A DNA stretch of 35,361 nucleotides from Tateyamaria sp. (lineage in GTDB: Bacteria; Pseudomonadota; Alphaproteobacteria; Rhodobacterales; Rhodobacteraceae). Positions 17,479 to 26,462 of the stretch are shown here, in pieces. The stretch is from contig JABITU010000268.1 in assembly GCA_018668195.1 (NCBI GenBank), forward strand, positions 1 through 35,361. Reading direction: 5' to 3'. The position numbers and the translations under genes are program-made. Within the stretch, counting starts at the first letter, position 1, and each line of letters opens with the position of its first letter. The notes beneath the pieces are model-generated. The model was not told the origin of the DNA, searched no databases, and saw only the letters and a list, made by a program, of their open reading frames with translations.

Positions 17479-17913
17479 ATGGCACACCATGCACTGATTA
17501 TGTTGCTCGCCGGAATCGGCATTCCAATACTTGCGGCTCTCAATGCCGCTTTGGGCACCCGGCTGGGCAGCCCTTCTGCAGCAGCAATGGTGCTGTTTCT
17601 GGTCGCTCTAACCGCCTCTGCAGCGGTATTTACTGCGACTGGTGGGCAAGGGTTGACGCGTTTGGCAACAGCGCCGCGGCATTTATTTCTGGCCGGGGTG
17701 TTGATCGCATTTTACGTTTTGTCGATCACCTATATCGCGCCCCGGTTCGGGATTGGAAACGCAGTTTTCTTTGTGCTTTTGGGACAATTGATCAGCGCTG
17801 CTGCAATCGATCATTTCGGCCTGTTTGGCGCACAGTCAACCACCTTGGGTCTCGCGCGTCTGGGGGGAATTGCATTAATGGCGGCCGGGGTTTGGCTCAC
17901 ACAACAAACATAA
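17479..17913 (+). CDS. DMT-superfamily membrane protein (DUF606/YdcZ type)
   Basis: A 144-residue protein with about five hydrophobic helices (roughly 4-22, 34-54, 67-88, 94-112 and 124-141), matching the short DUF606/YdcZ half-size members of the drug/metabolite transporter superfamily. Such proteins probably work as dimers or with a sister subunit; substrate is unknown. ATG 17479 has GGAG 6 bases upstream, and the upstream open frame back to 17293 lacks hydrophobic or family sequence. The gene stands alone and converges with the Ldh-family gene. Confidence 0.8.
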   Translation: MAHHALIMLLAGIGIPILAALNAALGTRLGSPSAAAMVLFLVALTASAAVFTATGGQGLTRLATAPRHLFLAGVLIAFYVLSITYIAPRFGIGNAVFFVLLGQLISAAAIDHFGLFGAQSTTLGLARLGGIALMAAGVWLTQQT

Positions 17914-18032
17914 AGCGATATACGAAAATATTTAACCCGCCAACACAGCCCGAAATGTTATATTTCAATCGGTGAGGCGATGCTTGATGTTTGATGTTAT
18001 TCCATAAACTCTACGGGCATTCCGGTCACTGC

Positions 18033-19016
18033 CTAGCTTTGCGCAGCAAGTTTCAACGCCTGCGACCAAGCGACAGGATCAACCTTGACAGGGTCAGCCA
18101 ACACACGGTTTTGCCCCGGCATACGCCCACCCTCGTCAACCGAAACAAATGCGCGCAGCGCATCGAGGCGTTCAACAAAAACGCTCGACGTGCTGGGGTC
18201 GATCAGCAAATAATACTGACCAAGATCATGCGGGGGGCCCTGTGGTGCCTTGAGCGGCTTTACGTCGTGGCTAAGCACACCGCCGGCCATCCCCGCAGCC
18301 ATCAACTCTGCCATCAGACCAAAGCCCCAACCTTTGTAGCCCCCCATCGACACCAACGTTCCAGCCAAGGCGGCCTCGGGGTCAGTGGTCGGTTCGCCGT
18401 TTGCATCAAGTGCCCAGCCAAGCGGGATTTTTTCACCTGCAGCTTTGGCCATCGTGATCTTACCCAAGGCGACGGTGGTGGTCGATTGATCGACATGCAT
18501 CGCGACGCCCCCCGCCCCGTCCGGCACTGAGAAAGCAATCGGATTTGTGCCAATCACCCGTGACTTGCCGCTGGGCGGGGCAACGATGGGTGATGCGTTA
18601 GTAAAGCCAATCGCCATCAACCCAGCCTGCGCTATCTGCTCTGTAAAGTAGCCCAGAGATGTACATGTGTGGGCGTGAGAAATGCTTAGACTGGCAACCC
18701 CGAATTGGCGTGCAGCATCCAGCGCGGGTGCCAGCCCATAGGCGAATGCCGGTTGCGCAAACCCCATTTGCGCATCCACCACAATCGTGGCAGGGCGCGG
18801 TGTGCTGACCACTGGAACTACATCGCCCTTTACGCGTTCGCTGTTCAGTTGCAGGCAGTAACTTTCCAGATAGTATAGTCCGCAGATCCGGTTGCCGACC
18901 GCTTCGGCGCGGGCAACGGCACGTGCAACCTCGGCTGAGGCAAAGGCTCCGGCCCCATGTCGCAAAAGCGCGGCCTGGACGGTTTTCTCGATTTCGGCTT
19001 GGGTGACAGATGTCAT
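18033..19016 (-). CDS. Ldh-family (malate/L-lactate dehydrogenase type 2) oxidoreductase
   Basis: A 327-residue NAD(P)-dependent oxidoreductase of the Ldh_2 family, which reduces 2-oxo acids or cyclic imines (malate, sulfolactate, ureidoglycolate and piperideine-2-carboxylate reductases all belong here). Seen: the catalytic-histidine region SISHAHTCTSLGYF near 170, GFTNASPIVAP, the nucleotide-binding GTNPIAFSVP, and the C-terminal GGYKGWGFGLMAELMA. The start at ATG 19016 has GGAGGG 8 bases upstream; the frame is open a further 101 codons with no family sequence. The substrate cannot be read from sequence and no pathway genes flank it. The 306-base upstream gap contains a strong inverted repeat. 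Confidence 0.87.
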   Translation of the reverse strand: MTSVTQAEIEKTVQAALLRHGAGAFASAEVARAVARAEAVGNRICGLYYLESYCLQLNSERVKGDVVPVVSTPRPATIVVDAQMGFAQPAFAYGLAPALDAARQFGVASLSISHAHTCTSLGYFTEQIAQAGLMAIGFTNASPIVAPPSGKSRVIGTNPIAFSVPDGAGGVAMHVDQSTTTVALGKITMAKAAGEKIPLGWALDANGEPTTDPEAALAGTLVSMGGYKGWGFGLMAELMAAGMAGGVLSHDVKPLKAPQGPPHDLGQYYLLIDPSTSSVFVERLDALRAFVSVDEGGRMPGQNRVLADPVKVDPVAWSQALKLAAQS

Positions 19017-19322
19017 GGTTTTGTCCCTCCGCGGTAAGTACTGCGCAGACAAGTCAGAACAAACAGTCAGCCTGACGTCAAGCGCTTCACCGACAGCACT
19101 GAGATGTTTTGCCGGTGAAGCGCGGTCAGCCAAGCCTATCAGCCACATGGCACCTTTGCGGTCAAGTTTGCCTGCGTTCAACTTACAGATCCAAACGGGG
19201 ATCCGCGTCCAGCATTCTATCCGGTTGGACACCGCGCGATGCGCATTCAGATCGGTCTTGGGCGTTTGAGGCATCGATATCTTTGAACCCACCCATGATG
19301 AGGTTGCGCGCATTGCCATTCA
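19017..19322. other. Intergenic region upstream of the Ldh-family gene
   Basis: This 306-base gap holds no gene. It separates the end of lolD from the start of the Ldh-family gene, both on the minus strand, and so must contain the Ldh promoter and probably the lolD terminator. Its main content is the palindrome cluster at 19069-19123. Confidence 0.5.
19082..19123. promoter_or_regulatory. Perfect 11-base inverted repeat upstream of the Ldh-family gene
   Basis: GCGCTTCACCG (19082-19092) is repeated in inverse as CGGTGAAGCGC (19113-19123), separated by 20 bases. Next to it, toward the gene, is the palindrome TGACGTCA (19073-19080) and a GTCA-GCC-TGAC repeat. It lies 66-107 bases upstream of the Ldh start. 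It could be an operator, or a 5' leader hairpin. No U-run follows in the minus direction, which argues against a simple terminator. Confidence 0.5.
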
Positions 19323-20006
19323 TTATTGTGGTAAAAGCTGGCCAGCCTTCAGAACAACCGTTCGATCCATGCGCGCGGCAAGTTCTGGATTATGAGTCGC
19401 GATCAGTGCCGACAAGCCTGTCTCGCGCACCAGTCCAAGCAATGTTTCGAACACCTGATCAGATGTCAACGGATCAAGGTTTCCAGTGGGTTCATCCGCC
19501 AACAAGAGCTCCGGCGCGTTGGCCAGTGCCCGGCAAAATGCCACGCGCTGTTGTTCTCCGCCGGACAAAGCCGCAGGTCTATGGTGCGCGCGATGATCGA
19601 TGCCAACGCGGCTCAAAAGGTCATAAGCCCGTGCATCTGCAACCGCCCGCGCAACGCCTGCGCTGAGTTGCGGCAACACAATGTTTTCAAGCGCCGAGAA
19701 TTCTGGCAGCAGGTGGTGAAACTGATAGATAAAGCCAATTTCAGAGCGACGCGCCGCGGTACGTTTGCGATCGGACCGCCCCGTCATGTTTGATCCACTC
19801 AACGCCACGGCACCCGAATCTGGCGTGTCAAGCAAACCTGCAATGTGCAGTAGCGTAGATTTGCCCGCTCCCGATGGGGCCACCAGCGCAACCACCTCGC
19901 CCGCGCCAAGTGTTAAATCAACACCAAGCAGCACCTCGACTGCTGAAGGCTGACCGGGATTGTAGGTCTTTGTGATCCCTTGCAAGGTGAGAACCGGTTT
20001 ACTCAT
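19323..20006 (-). CDS. lolD: Lipoprotein-releasing system ATPase LolD
   Basis: ABC-transporter ATPase that powers release of outer-membrane lipoproteins from the inner membrane to LolA. The 227-residue protein has Walker [10 protein letters not shown] (43-51, with Ala in place of the first Gly), a Q-loop ([12 protein letters not shown]), the ABC signature LSGGEQQR, Walker [13 protein letters not shown] and the H-loop ATHN. The [15 protein letters not shown] stretch is a LolD hallmark. The ATG overlaps the 3' end of the permease gene by 8 bases, so the two are translated together. Confidence 0.93.
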   Translation of the reverse strand: MSKPVLTLQGITKTYNPGQPSAVEVLLGVDLTLGAGEVVALVAPSGAGKSTLLHIAGLLDTPDSGAVALSGSNMTGRSDRKRTAARRSEIGFIYQFHHLLPEFSALENIVLPQLSAGVARAVADARAYDLLSRVGIDHRAHHRPAALSGGEQQRVAFCRALANAPELLLADEPTGNLDPLTSDQVFETLLGLVRETGLSALIATHNPELAARMDRTVVLKAGQLLPQ

Positions 20007-21285
20007 AACGCAAGGCCTCGACCGGGTTCATTCGTGCAGCACGTCGGGCCGGGAATATGGTCACAATGAATGAAAGGCCCAAGGACAGCGCAATCGCGCT
20101 GAGCACATCGTCCAGCCTAAGCTGGGCTGGCAACGCATAGATACCCCGGATAGAAGGATCCCATACGCCACCACCCATTACATAATTCACCAGTGAAAAC
20201 AGAGGGTCGATATAGATGGCAAAAAGGCACCCAAGGATAACGCCCAGTGCCGTTCCGATAAGGCCAGTAAATGCGCCGCAGATAAAAAAGACACGTAGAA
20301 CCGACCCTTCGGTCAAGCCCATTGTGCGCAGGATACCGATGTCGCGGCCCTTGTTCTTGACCAGCATGATCAGCCCCGAAACGATGTTCATGGCAGCAAT
20401 CAGAACAAGGATCGACAGGATGATGAACATCACATTATCCTCCACCTCGAGCGCTCGCAGAAAGCCACCCGATGCATCGCGCCATGTCCAGATCTGAGCG
20501 CGTTCGCCTGCGGTCTTCAGAATGTCGGGGATGTATCGGTCAAGCGCCTCGGGTTCTTGAACCATGACTTCGATTTCGTCCACGACGGCTTCGCGATTGA
20601 AAAAGGATTGCGCCTCGGCGAGTGGCAGATAGATCCGCGTGCGATCGATGTCATAGCGCCCGGCGGAAAAGATATAGGTCACCTCATAGGCGTTGATCCG
20701 GGGGCTGGTGCCAAAGGCCGTCTTGACCCCATTGGGCGACACCAGCTTGATCCGGTCGCCCACCTGCGCACCCAGTTCGCGCGCCACGCCTGATCCGATC
20801 GCAACGCCTTGGGCAAAGCGCCCGATGTCCCCTTGTGAGGTTTCGGGATCAGCAATGCGCGGCAACCCGGCAAGGTGTTCAGCCGCAAGCCCAAAAACCT
20901 GAACCCCTGCATTCCGGCTGCGCAAGTTCACCATCACCTGCCCGCGCACCAGCGGAGCGGCGCGCGTCACCCCCGGCAGAGCGGCCAATGCCCCAGCTTT
21001 GGTGTCGTAATCAGAAATGCTGCGGTCAATGCGCCCCGTCTCGGTCACCTCGCCGATCTGGTAAACGGTGACATGCGCATTGGCCCCAAGGATCGTGTCC
21101 ACAAATTCCGTTCTAAACCCCGACCGCACGGAAAGCGTGGCGATCAATGCAAAGACGGCCAGCGTGATGCCGATCAGGCTGATCCAAGTCATTGTGCTGA
21201 CGCCGCCCTCGGCGCGGCGTGCACGCAGATAGCGCCATGCGATCATCCACTCAAACGGGGCAAACGGGGCGGGTTGACTGGCCAT
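19999..21285 (-). CDS. Lipoprotein-releasing system permease LolC/LolE
   Basis: A 428-residue inner-membrane protein that, with LolD, extracts lipoproteins. Layout: first helix about 27-48, a large MacB-like periplasmic domain (about 50-265), then three helices (about 275-300, 320-350 and 385-405) and a C-terminal [16 protein letters not shown], typical of the family. AGGAG lies 7 bases before ATG 21285. Alphaproteobacteria often have a single permease in place of separate LolC and LolE, so the complex is probably a homodimer with LolD. It belongs to the run proS, serine hydrolase, lolC/E, lolD. Confidence 0.93.
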   Translation of the reverse strand: MASQPAPFAPFEWMIAWRYLRARRAEGGVSTMTWISLIGITLAVFALIATLSVRSGFRTEFVDTILGANAHVTVYQIGEVTETGRIDRSISDYDTKAGALAALPGVTRAAPLVRGQVMVNLRSRNAGVQVFGLAAEHLAGLPRIADPETSQGDIGRFAQGVAIGSGVARELGAQVGDRIKLVSPNGVKTAFGTSPRINAYEVTYIFSAGRYDIDRTRIYLPLAEAQSFFNREAVVDEIEVMVQEPEALDRYIPDILKTAGERAQIWTWRDASGGFLRALEVEDNVMFIILSILVLIAAMNIVSGLIMLVKNKGRDIGILRTMGLTEGSVLRVFFICGAFTGLIGTALGVILGCLFAIYIDPLFSLVNYVMGGGVWDPSIRGIYALPAQLRLDDVLSAIALSLGLSFIVTIFPARRAARMNPVEALRYE

Positions 21286-21396
21286 TCATTGGCTCCTGCT
21301 CAGGCTTTTCATTCAGAAGTGGCGGCATGGCGCGATGAGGTCAAGCCCCACAACGGTTCCGCCACCCATATCGAAAGAGAATACCGAATGGCGCGG

Positions 21397-22362
21397 TTAT
21401 TGCCGCGCTCCGTAGAAAGCCATGGCGAGGTCCGCATCCAGCGCTTGCATTGCAGGCCAGTCCAAACAGGCATCATATGTGGCCAAGGCCGCCGCTTCCC
21501 CCTCCCAGATCACAGCATAGCTGCCCCGATCCAGTCGCCCCGGAAAGCACAGCGCACCGAAATGCCAGAAATTGAACCCCGCATCCCGGACGCGAAAAAG
21601 CATTCCCATTCCATAATATACGCCATCTGCAATCTTTATGTGCGGCAAGGCGAACGGATCGCGGCCAATGGCCCCGTCAGGCCCGTACCAGCCGGTTAAA
21701 AAATTCAAATATGCGGCAGGTGTCGCTGCGATTCCGCCCCACGTTTGCATGCGTCCAGTCCTTGGGCTTGGGGCAATATCTGTGTTCAGGCCAAGTGCGG
21801 GCCGGCAGTATTCATGAAAGGCCTTGCCACTTGCCGCTTCAATCACCAAGCCTAAAAGCGCATAGTTTTCGTTGTTGTAATGATAGGATCCAGCAGTGCC
21901 CGTTCGCGATGGGCGCGCGTTGATCGCGTCCAGCACCTGTTGACTGTAATGGGTCGCGTCGGGCGCGGAACGGTCCAACCAAAGCGGCATCGCTACTTGC
22001 GCGACATCCGCGCCCTGGCCCGCGCTATGCGTCACCACTTGCGCAACGGTCACATCCGGCGCTTCACCCAAAAGCGTGGGCAACCTGTCAGACCACCCAA
22101 GCTTGCCCGCGCTTACCGGTGTCAAGGCACAGGCCGCAGTGATGGATTTGGATAGGCTGGCCAACTCGCGCAGGGTGTGTTTGCTAGGCGCGGCTGTTGT
22201 CCACACGCCAGCATCACCCCGCTGCGCTATACCGACGGCACCGACAACACGCTGTGTTTCGGCCCATGCGTTAAAGCGGTCGACGATCTGATCCTGCACA
22301 GGCTGTGCTAACCCCGGCAGAGCCAGCCACAACATCACGAAAATCGCCGCCTTTCGTTGCAT
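21397..22362 (-). CDS. Exported serine hydrolase (beta-lactamase/penicillin-binding-protein-like)
   Basis: A 321-residue protein with an N-terminal signal (about 1-20). It has the serine-hydrolase SxxK motif as S69-L-S-K72 and the tyrosine motif Y162-N-N164. The third motif, normally HTG or KTG, appears as HFG in NFWHFGALC, so activity toward beta-lactams is doubtful. Family members act as esterases, peptidases or DD-peptidase-like enzymes. The ATG at 22362 overlaps the proS stop (TGATG) and a TTG lies just before it; translation is therefore coupled to proS. Its place between proS and lolC/E looks like an insertion into an otherwise common gene order (inference). Confidence 0.82.
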   Translation of the reverse strand: MQRKAAIFVMLWLALPGLAQPVQDQIVDRFNAWAETQRVVGAVGIAQRGDAGVWTTAAPSKHTLRELASLSKSITAACALTPVSAGKLGWSDRLPTLLGEAPDVTVAQVVTHSAGQGADVAQVAMPLWLDRSAPDATHYSQQVLDAINARPSRTGTAGSYHYNNENYALLGLVIEAASGKAFHEYCRPALGLNTDIAPSPRTGRMQTWGGIAATPAAYLNFLTGWYGPDGAIGRDPFALPHIKIADGVYYGMGMLFRVRDAGFNFWHFGALCFPGRLDRGSYAVIWEGEAAALATYDACLDWPAMQALDADLAMAFYGARQ

Positions 22363-23699
22363 CAAATCTCTGCGTAAATCTCAGCCACTTTCTGGGCCGC
22401 TGCCTCGGGCGGCAGTTCGACACTCTCGCCGGTCCGGCGCGATGTCAGTTCAACCACACCGTTCTTGAGGCCACGTGGCCCCACAGTGATGCGCCAAGGC
22501 AACCCGATCAAGTCCATCGTGGCAAATTTACCCCCAGCCCTTTCCTTGCGATCATCATAAAGTGGATCAAGGCCCAGCGCTGTGAGGCTTTTGTAAAGAG
22601 CCTCGCAAGCGCTGTCAGCATCTTCGTCGCCTTGTTTAAGGTTCACGATACCGCAATGAAATGGCGTGACCCCTTCGGGCCAAATGATCCCCTTGTCATC
22701 ATGGCTCGCCTCGATGATCGCACCGAGCAAACGGCTGACGCCGATCCCATGGCTGCCCATGTGAACCGGGGTTTGTTTGCCATCCGGCCCCTGAACAACG
22801 CCGTTCAACGCTTCGGAATACTTGGTCCCGAAATAAAAGATCTGGCCCACTTCGATACCGCGCGCCACACGCCGGTTCTCCTTTGGGATGGCATTGAACA
22901 ATGCCTCATCATGGGTCTCGTCGGTGCGGGCGTAAAGGTTGGTAAACTCGGCCATCACTGCGGCGCATTGCTCCACGTTATCATAGTCGATCTCGCGGTC
23001 ACCAAACGTCAGATCCGTGACAGCGCTGTCATAGAACACCTCGCTCTCACCAGTTTCCGCCAGCACCAGGAACTCATGGGTGTCATCGCCGCCAATCGGG
23101 CCACTGTCTGCGCGCATCGGGATCGCTTGTAGCCCCATCCGCTCGTAGGTGCGCAGATAGCTTACAAGATGACGGTTATAGCTGTGCAGCGCATCTTCTT
23201 TGGTGAGGTCAAAGTTATATCCATCCTTCATCAGAAATTCGCGCCCACGCATGACGCCAAAGCGCGGGCGTATTTCATCCCTGAATTTCCACTGGATCTG
23301 GTACATGGTCAACGGCAGATCTTTGTAGCTGCCGACATGCGCGCGGAAAATGTCAGTGATGAGTTCTTCGGCGGTGGGCGTGAACAGCATGTCGCGATCG
23401 TGACGGTCGGTGATGCGCAGCATTTCAGCCCCGTAGGCGTCATAACGACCACTCTCGCGCCACAGATCAGCCGACTGGATGGTCGGCATCAGCATCGGTA
23501 AATGGCCTGCGCGCAATTGTTCTTCGTGAACGATATTTTCGATTTTGCGTAGCACCTTGAACCCAAGCGGCAGCCACGAATAAATCCCGGCACTGGCCTG
23601 TTTTATCATGCCAGCACGCAGCATCAGCCGATGGCTGACGATCTGCGCCTCGCTTGGGTTTTCCTTGAGAACGGGCAGAAAATAGCGGCTCAGACGCAT
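22362..23699 (-). CDS. proS: Prolyl-tRNA synthetase (short alphaproteobacterial type)
   Basis: Charges tRNA-Pro. The 445-residue product is the short type lacking the large editing insertion found in the Escherichia enzyme. Class II motifs are visible: [19 protein letters not shown] (motif 1 region), [22 protein letters not shown] seen in pieces (motif 2), and [16 protein letters not shown] (motif 3), followed by an anticodon-binding domain (about 345-445). ATG 23699 is chosen since AAGGAG lies 7 bases upstream and the family starts MRLSRYFLP. It is the first gene of a minus-strand run with the serine hydrolase and lolCD. Confidence 0.95.
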   Translation of the reverse strand: MRLSRYFLPVLKENPSEAQIVSHRLMLRAGMIKQASAGIYSWLPLGFKVLRKIENIVHEEQLRAGHLPMLMPTIQSADLWRESGRYDAYGAEMLRITDRHDRDMLFTPTAEELITDIFRAHVGSYKDLPLTMYQIQWKFRDEIRPRFGVMRGREFLMKDGYNFDLTKEDALHSYNRHLVSYLRTYERMGLQAIPMRADSGPIGGDDTHEFLVLAETGESEVFYDSAVTDLTFGDREIDYDNVEQCAAVMAEFTNLYARTDETHDEALFNAIPKENRRVARGIEVGQIFYFGTKYSEALNGVVQGPDGKQTPVHMGSHGIGVSRLLGAIIEASHDDKGIIWPEGVTPFHCGIVNLKQGDEDADSACEALYKSLTALGLDPLYDDRKERAGGKFATMDLIGLPWRITVGPRGLKNGVVELTSRRTGESVELPPEAAAQKVAEIYAEI

Positions 23700-24007
23700 G
23701 CGTGCGCTCCTTGAAAAGTGTTTCGCCCTGATTAGGCCAAAGCTCACGGCCCCGCAATCGTCTGGGCCACACTTCTTTCGACGGTCGACTTCGCGAATAG
23801 CAGCACAAAGACCTGAAACGAAATGAAGCGCCTCTTGCCACAGGCGCTCTGGACAAGGCTTACAGCAAGCAAAACGATGAGTGCCGTAAAGACTGCATGG
23901 TCAATATCACTTCACGATAACGCGAGCGGTATGAACCACCGCCCGCGTTATTCCGTAATCTTTGCACATTTCCAAAGGCATGGATGCACAAACAGGAAAC
24001 AACAAGT
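23700..24007. other. Divergent intergenic region proS / FAS1 gene
   Basis: This 308-base gap contains the promoters of both genes. The one clear feature is a perfect hairpin, AGCGCCT (23827-23833) and AGGCGCT (23842-23848) with an 8-base loop, about 130 bases upstream of the proS start. No U-run follows on either strand, so it is not an obvious terminator; it could be a leader structure for proS. No T-box-like element is seen. Confidence 0.45.
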
Positions 24008-24523
24008 ATGAAAGATTTGCGCACGCTTGCAGCGATCACCACCACAGCAATGACGCTTGGAACAGCCACACAAGCCGCCAACATCGTAGAAATCGCCTTG
24101 GCTGACGAGAGGTTCACAACACTCGTCGCGGCCGTCAGCGCCGCTGGCTTGGCGGAAACTTTGCAGGGACCTGGCCCTTTCACCGTCTTTGCACCCGTAA
24201 ATGACGAATTCGCAGCGCTGCCAGAGGGAACAGTCGAAACACTGCTACAGCCTGAAAACAAGGGACAACTGACTGACATATTGCTCTATCACGTGGACGA
24301 CCGGAACCTTACCGCAGAAAAGATCCCTGCGGGTTCTAACTACTTCAAGCCAGTCCTGACCTCTGCGCGTCTTTGCATCACCAAAGGAGCGTCAGGCGTG
24401 TCAATTGCGGATGGAACGGGTGACAGTGCCAATGTCGTCATCGCCAATATCAAAGCAGACAATGGTGTCATCCATGTAGTTGATAAAGTGTTGCTGCCCG
24501 GCACGCGCCCCGACTGCCACTGA
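24008..24523 (+). CDS. Secreted fasciclin (FAS1) domain protein
   Basis: A 171-residue exported protein consisting of a signal peptide (1-23, ending TQA) and one FAS1 domain (about 26-166). The FAS1 boxes are visible as GPGPFTVFAPVNDEFAAL (H1) and the C-terminal DNGVIHVVDKVLLP (H2), with an internal LLYHV strand. FAS1 proteins take part in cell adhesion and surface contacts. Cys123 and Cys170 could form a disulfide in the periplasm. ATG 24008 starts the signal peptide; ATG 23984 is in frame and also possible. A terminator follows at 24549-24578, so the gene is probably its own unit. Confidence 0.9.
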   Translation: MKDLRTLAAITTTAMTLGTATQAANIVEIALADERFTTLVAAVSAAGLAETLQGPGPFTVFAPVNDEFAALPEGTVETLLQPENKGQLTDILLYHVDDRNLTAEKIPAGSNYFKPVLTSARLCITKGASGVSIADGTGDSANVVIANIKADNGVIHVVDKVLLPGTRPDCH

Positions 24524-24548
24524 GACGATCCAACTTGTCCGAAATGTG

Positions 24549-24578
24549 AAAGGCTTTGCCCTGTTGGCGGGGCCTTTT
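24549..24578 (+). terminator. Rho-independent terminator after the FAS1 gene
   Basis: AAAGGC (24549-24554) pairs with GCCTTT (24572-24577), with further G/C pairs within GCCCTGTTGGCGG, and the right arm ends in a TTTT run. It is 25 bases beyond the FAS1 stop. Confidence 0.75.
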
Positions 24579-24644
24579 GCACGCGTGGACTTGAAGAATC
24601 TCGTAAAACCAGCAATGTCACAATCATCCTAAAAGGACGAAACC

Positions 24645-25736
24645 ATGGCGCTGCCAGTACAAGATCAGATTAAGTATTGGGGCATCGCGGCGGCAATTAT
24701 CTTTGTCGTGCTCTATGCTCTGGGCGACCAGCTTTTGCCATTTTTCCTAGGTGCGGCCATCGCCTATTTCCTTGATCCGGTTGCTGACTGGCTGCAAAAA
24801 CTTGGCCTCAGTCGCGTGCTGGCCACGGGATTGATTGCAATTGCCACACTTATTACTTTCGTTGTTGTGACCATGCTGGTCGTTCCAACACTGATCCATC
24901 AGTCGATTCAGCTTTTCAAGATCACACCCAGCCTTGCAACAAACCTAGGTATTTTTCTGACCGAAAAATTTCCAAGCCTGCTCGACGAGACATCAACCCT
25001 AAGCCAAAGTCTCCAGTCACTAGGCCAGACCATTTCAGAGCGTGGGGGCCAGTTGCTAGAATCGGCGCTTTCGTCAGCTGCCAGCCTGATCAATATCGCC
25101 GTTCTTTTCCTCATTGTTCCAGTTGTTGCGGTCTACTTGTTGCTGGATTGGGACCGAATGATTGCACGTATCGATGCGCTGCTGCCACGCGATCACGCGC
25201 CAACACTTCGGCGTCTCGCCAACGAAGTCGACACGACACTGGCCAGTTTCATCCGTGGCATGGGAACCGTGTGCCTGATCCTGGGCACGTATTACGCCAT
25301 TTCACTGATGCTGGTGGGGTTACAGTTTGGGCTTGTAGTAGGCTTTGTCGCAGGCCTTTTGACCTTTATCCCTTATGTAGGTGCCATTGTCGGCGGCGCG
25401 CTGGCCATTGGTCTGGCGTTGTTCCAGTTCTGGGGCGAGTGGTTCTGGATAGGGGCTGTCGTGGGTATCTTTATGTTAGGTCAGATAGCGGAGGGCAACG
25501 TTTTGACGCCCAAACTGGTGGGCAAGAGCATAGGTCTGCACCCTGTGTGGTTGATCTTAGCCTTGTCCGTTTTTGGAACGTTATTTGGATTTGTCGGCAT
25601 GCTGGTGGCCGTGCCCATGGCCGCATCCCTTGGCGTACTGGTGCGATTTGTTATCGAGAAATATCAAAACAGCCTTTTGTATCAGGGCATTAATGGCAAC
25701 GGGAGCACAGGACCTAAGCCAAGGGCTAAGGACTAA
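24645..25736 (+). CDS. AI-2E family transporter (PerM type)
   Basis: A 363-residue inner-membrane protein with about eight helices, of the AI-2E/UPF0118 family, whose members export the signal autoinducer-2 or act as Na+/H+ antiporters or small-molecule permeases. Family features: FFLGAAIAYFLDPVADWL (33-50), VPVVAVYLLLDWDRM (about 161-175), the FIPYVGAIVGG segment and a C-terminal LVGKSIGLHPVWLILALSVFG. AAAGGA lies 7 bases before ATG. The next gene, hdaA, begins 2 bases after the stop, so the two are cotranscribed; this order is common in alphaproteobacteria. Substrate is unknown. Confidence 0.9.
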   Translation: MALPVQDQIKYWGIAAAIIFVVLYALGDQLLPFFLGAAIAYFLDPVADWLQKLGLSRVLATGLIAIATLITFVVVTMLVVPTLIHQSIQLFKITPSLATNLGIFLTEKFPSLLDETSTLSQSLQSLGQTISERGGQLLESALSSAASLINIAVLFLIVPVVAVYLLLDWDRMIARIDALLPRDHAPTLRRLANEVDTTLASFIRGMGTVCLILGTYYAISLMLVGLQFGLVVGFVAGLLTFIPYVGAIVGGALAIGLALFQFWGEWFWIGAVVGIFMLGQIAEGNVLTPKLVGKSIGLHPVWLILALSVFGTLFGFVGMLVAVPMAASLGVLVRFVIEKYQNSLLYQGINGNGSTGPKPRAKD

Positions 25737-25738
25737 GC

Positions 25739-26422
25739 ATGGCCGTCCAACTTGGACTAGACCTGCCCGTCAGAACGGCGTTGGGCCGCGATGATTTCAT
25801 GATCGCCCCGTCCAATGCAGTGGCTGTTGCGATGATTGAAAATTGGCGCGCATGGCCTTTGGCAAAGCTGGTACTGACCGGGCCTGAAGCATCGGGCAAG
25901 ACGCACCTCACGCATGTCTGGGCCGCTGAATGTGGCGCACGGATCATACCCGCTCTTGACCTCGAAGACACAGAAATCACTACCCTTGCCAAAACGCCTA
26001 TTGCGGTGACTCGCGTCGATATGATCCGTAACAACACAACCGCGCAGACCGATCTGTTCCACTTGCACAACCTGTTGCACAGCGCGGGTATGCCCTTGCT
26101 GATGACAGGCATCCAACCCCCGACCCGGTGGCACCTTAGCCTTCCAGACTTACAAAGCCGGGTGGCTGCGGCAGGTCATGCATCGCTTGATCCCCCAGAC
26201 GACATTTTGCTGGGCGCGGTTCTGGCAAAACACTTTAACGATCGCCAAGTAAAGCCACGGCCCGATGTGATACCATACCTTATTACCCATATGGAACGCA
26301 GCTTCGCCTCTGCCCAACAGATCGTAAGCGCGCTGGACGCCGCAAGCATAGCCCGCAAAAAGCCCATCACCCGCGCCTTAGCAGTCGAAACGCTGGACAA
26401 CGAGGTCCGATCCGGAGGATAG
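25739..26422 (+). CDS. hdaA: DnaA-related regulatory protein HdaA
   Basis: A 227-residue AAA+ protein of the Hda type, which works with the beta sliding clamp to convert DnaA-ATP to DnaA-ADP and so prevent over-initiation. Near the N-terminus QLGLDLP (4-10) matches a clamp-binding motif. Walker A is GPEASGKT (48-55). The region expected to hold Walker B reads PIAVTRVDMI (about 87-96), without the usual adjacent acidic pair. LPDLQSR with R141 is the box VII arginine. DnaA's DNA-binding domain IV is absent, which fits Hda rather than DnaA. ppk1 starts 40 bases downstream. Confidence 0.85.
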   Translation: MAVQLGLDLPVRTALGRDDFMIAPSNAVAVAMIENWRAWPLAKLVLTGPEASGKTHLTHVWAAECGARIIPALDLEDTEITTLAKTPIAVTRVDMIRNNTTAQTDLFHLHNLLHSAGMPLLMTGIQPPTRWHLSLPDLQSRVAAAGHASLDPPDDILLGAVLAKHFNDRQVKPRPDVIPYLITHMERSFASAQQIVSALDAASIARKKPITRALAVETLDNEVRSGG

Positions 26423-26462
26423 TCGTCCCTCACCCGCCAGCTCTCAACGTCACAAGGTTCGC

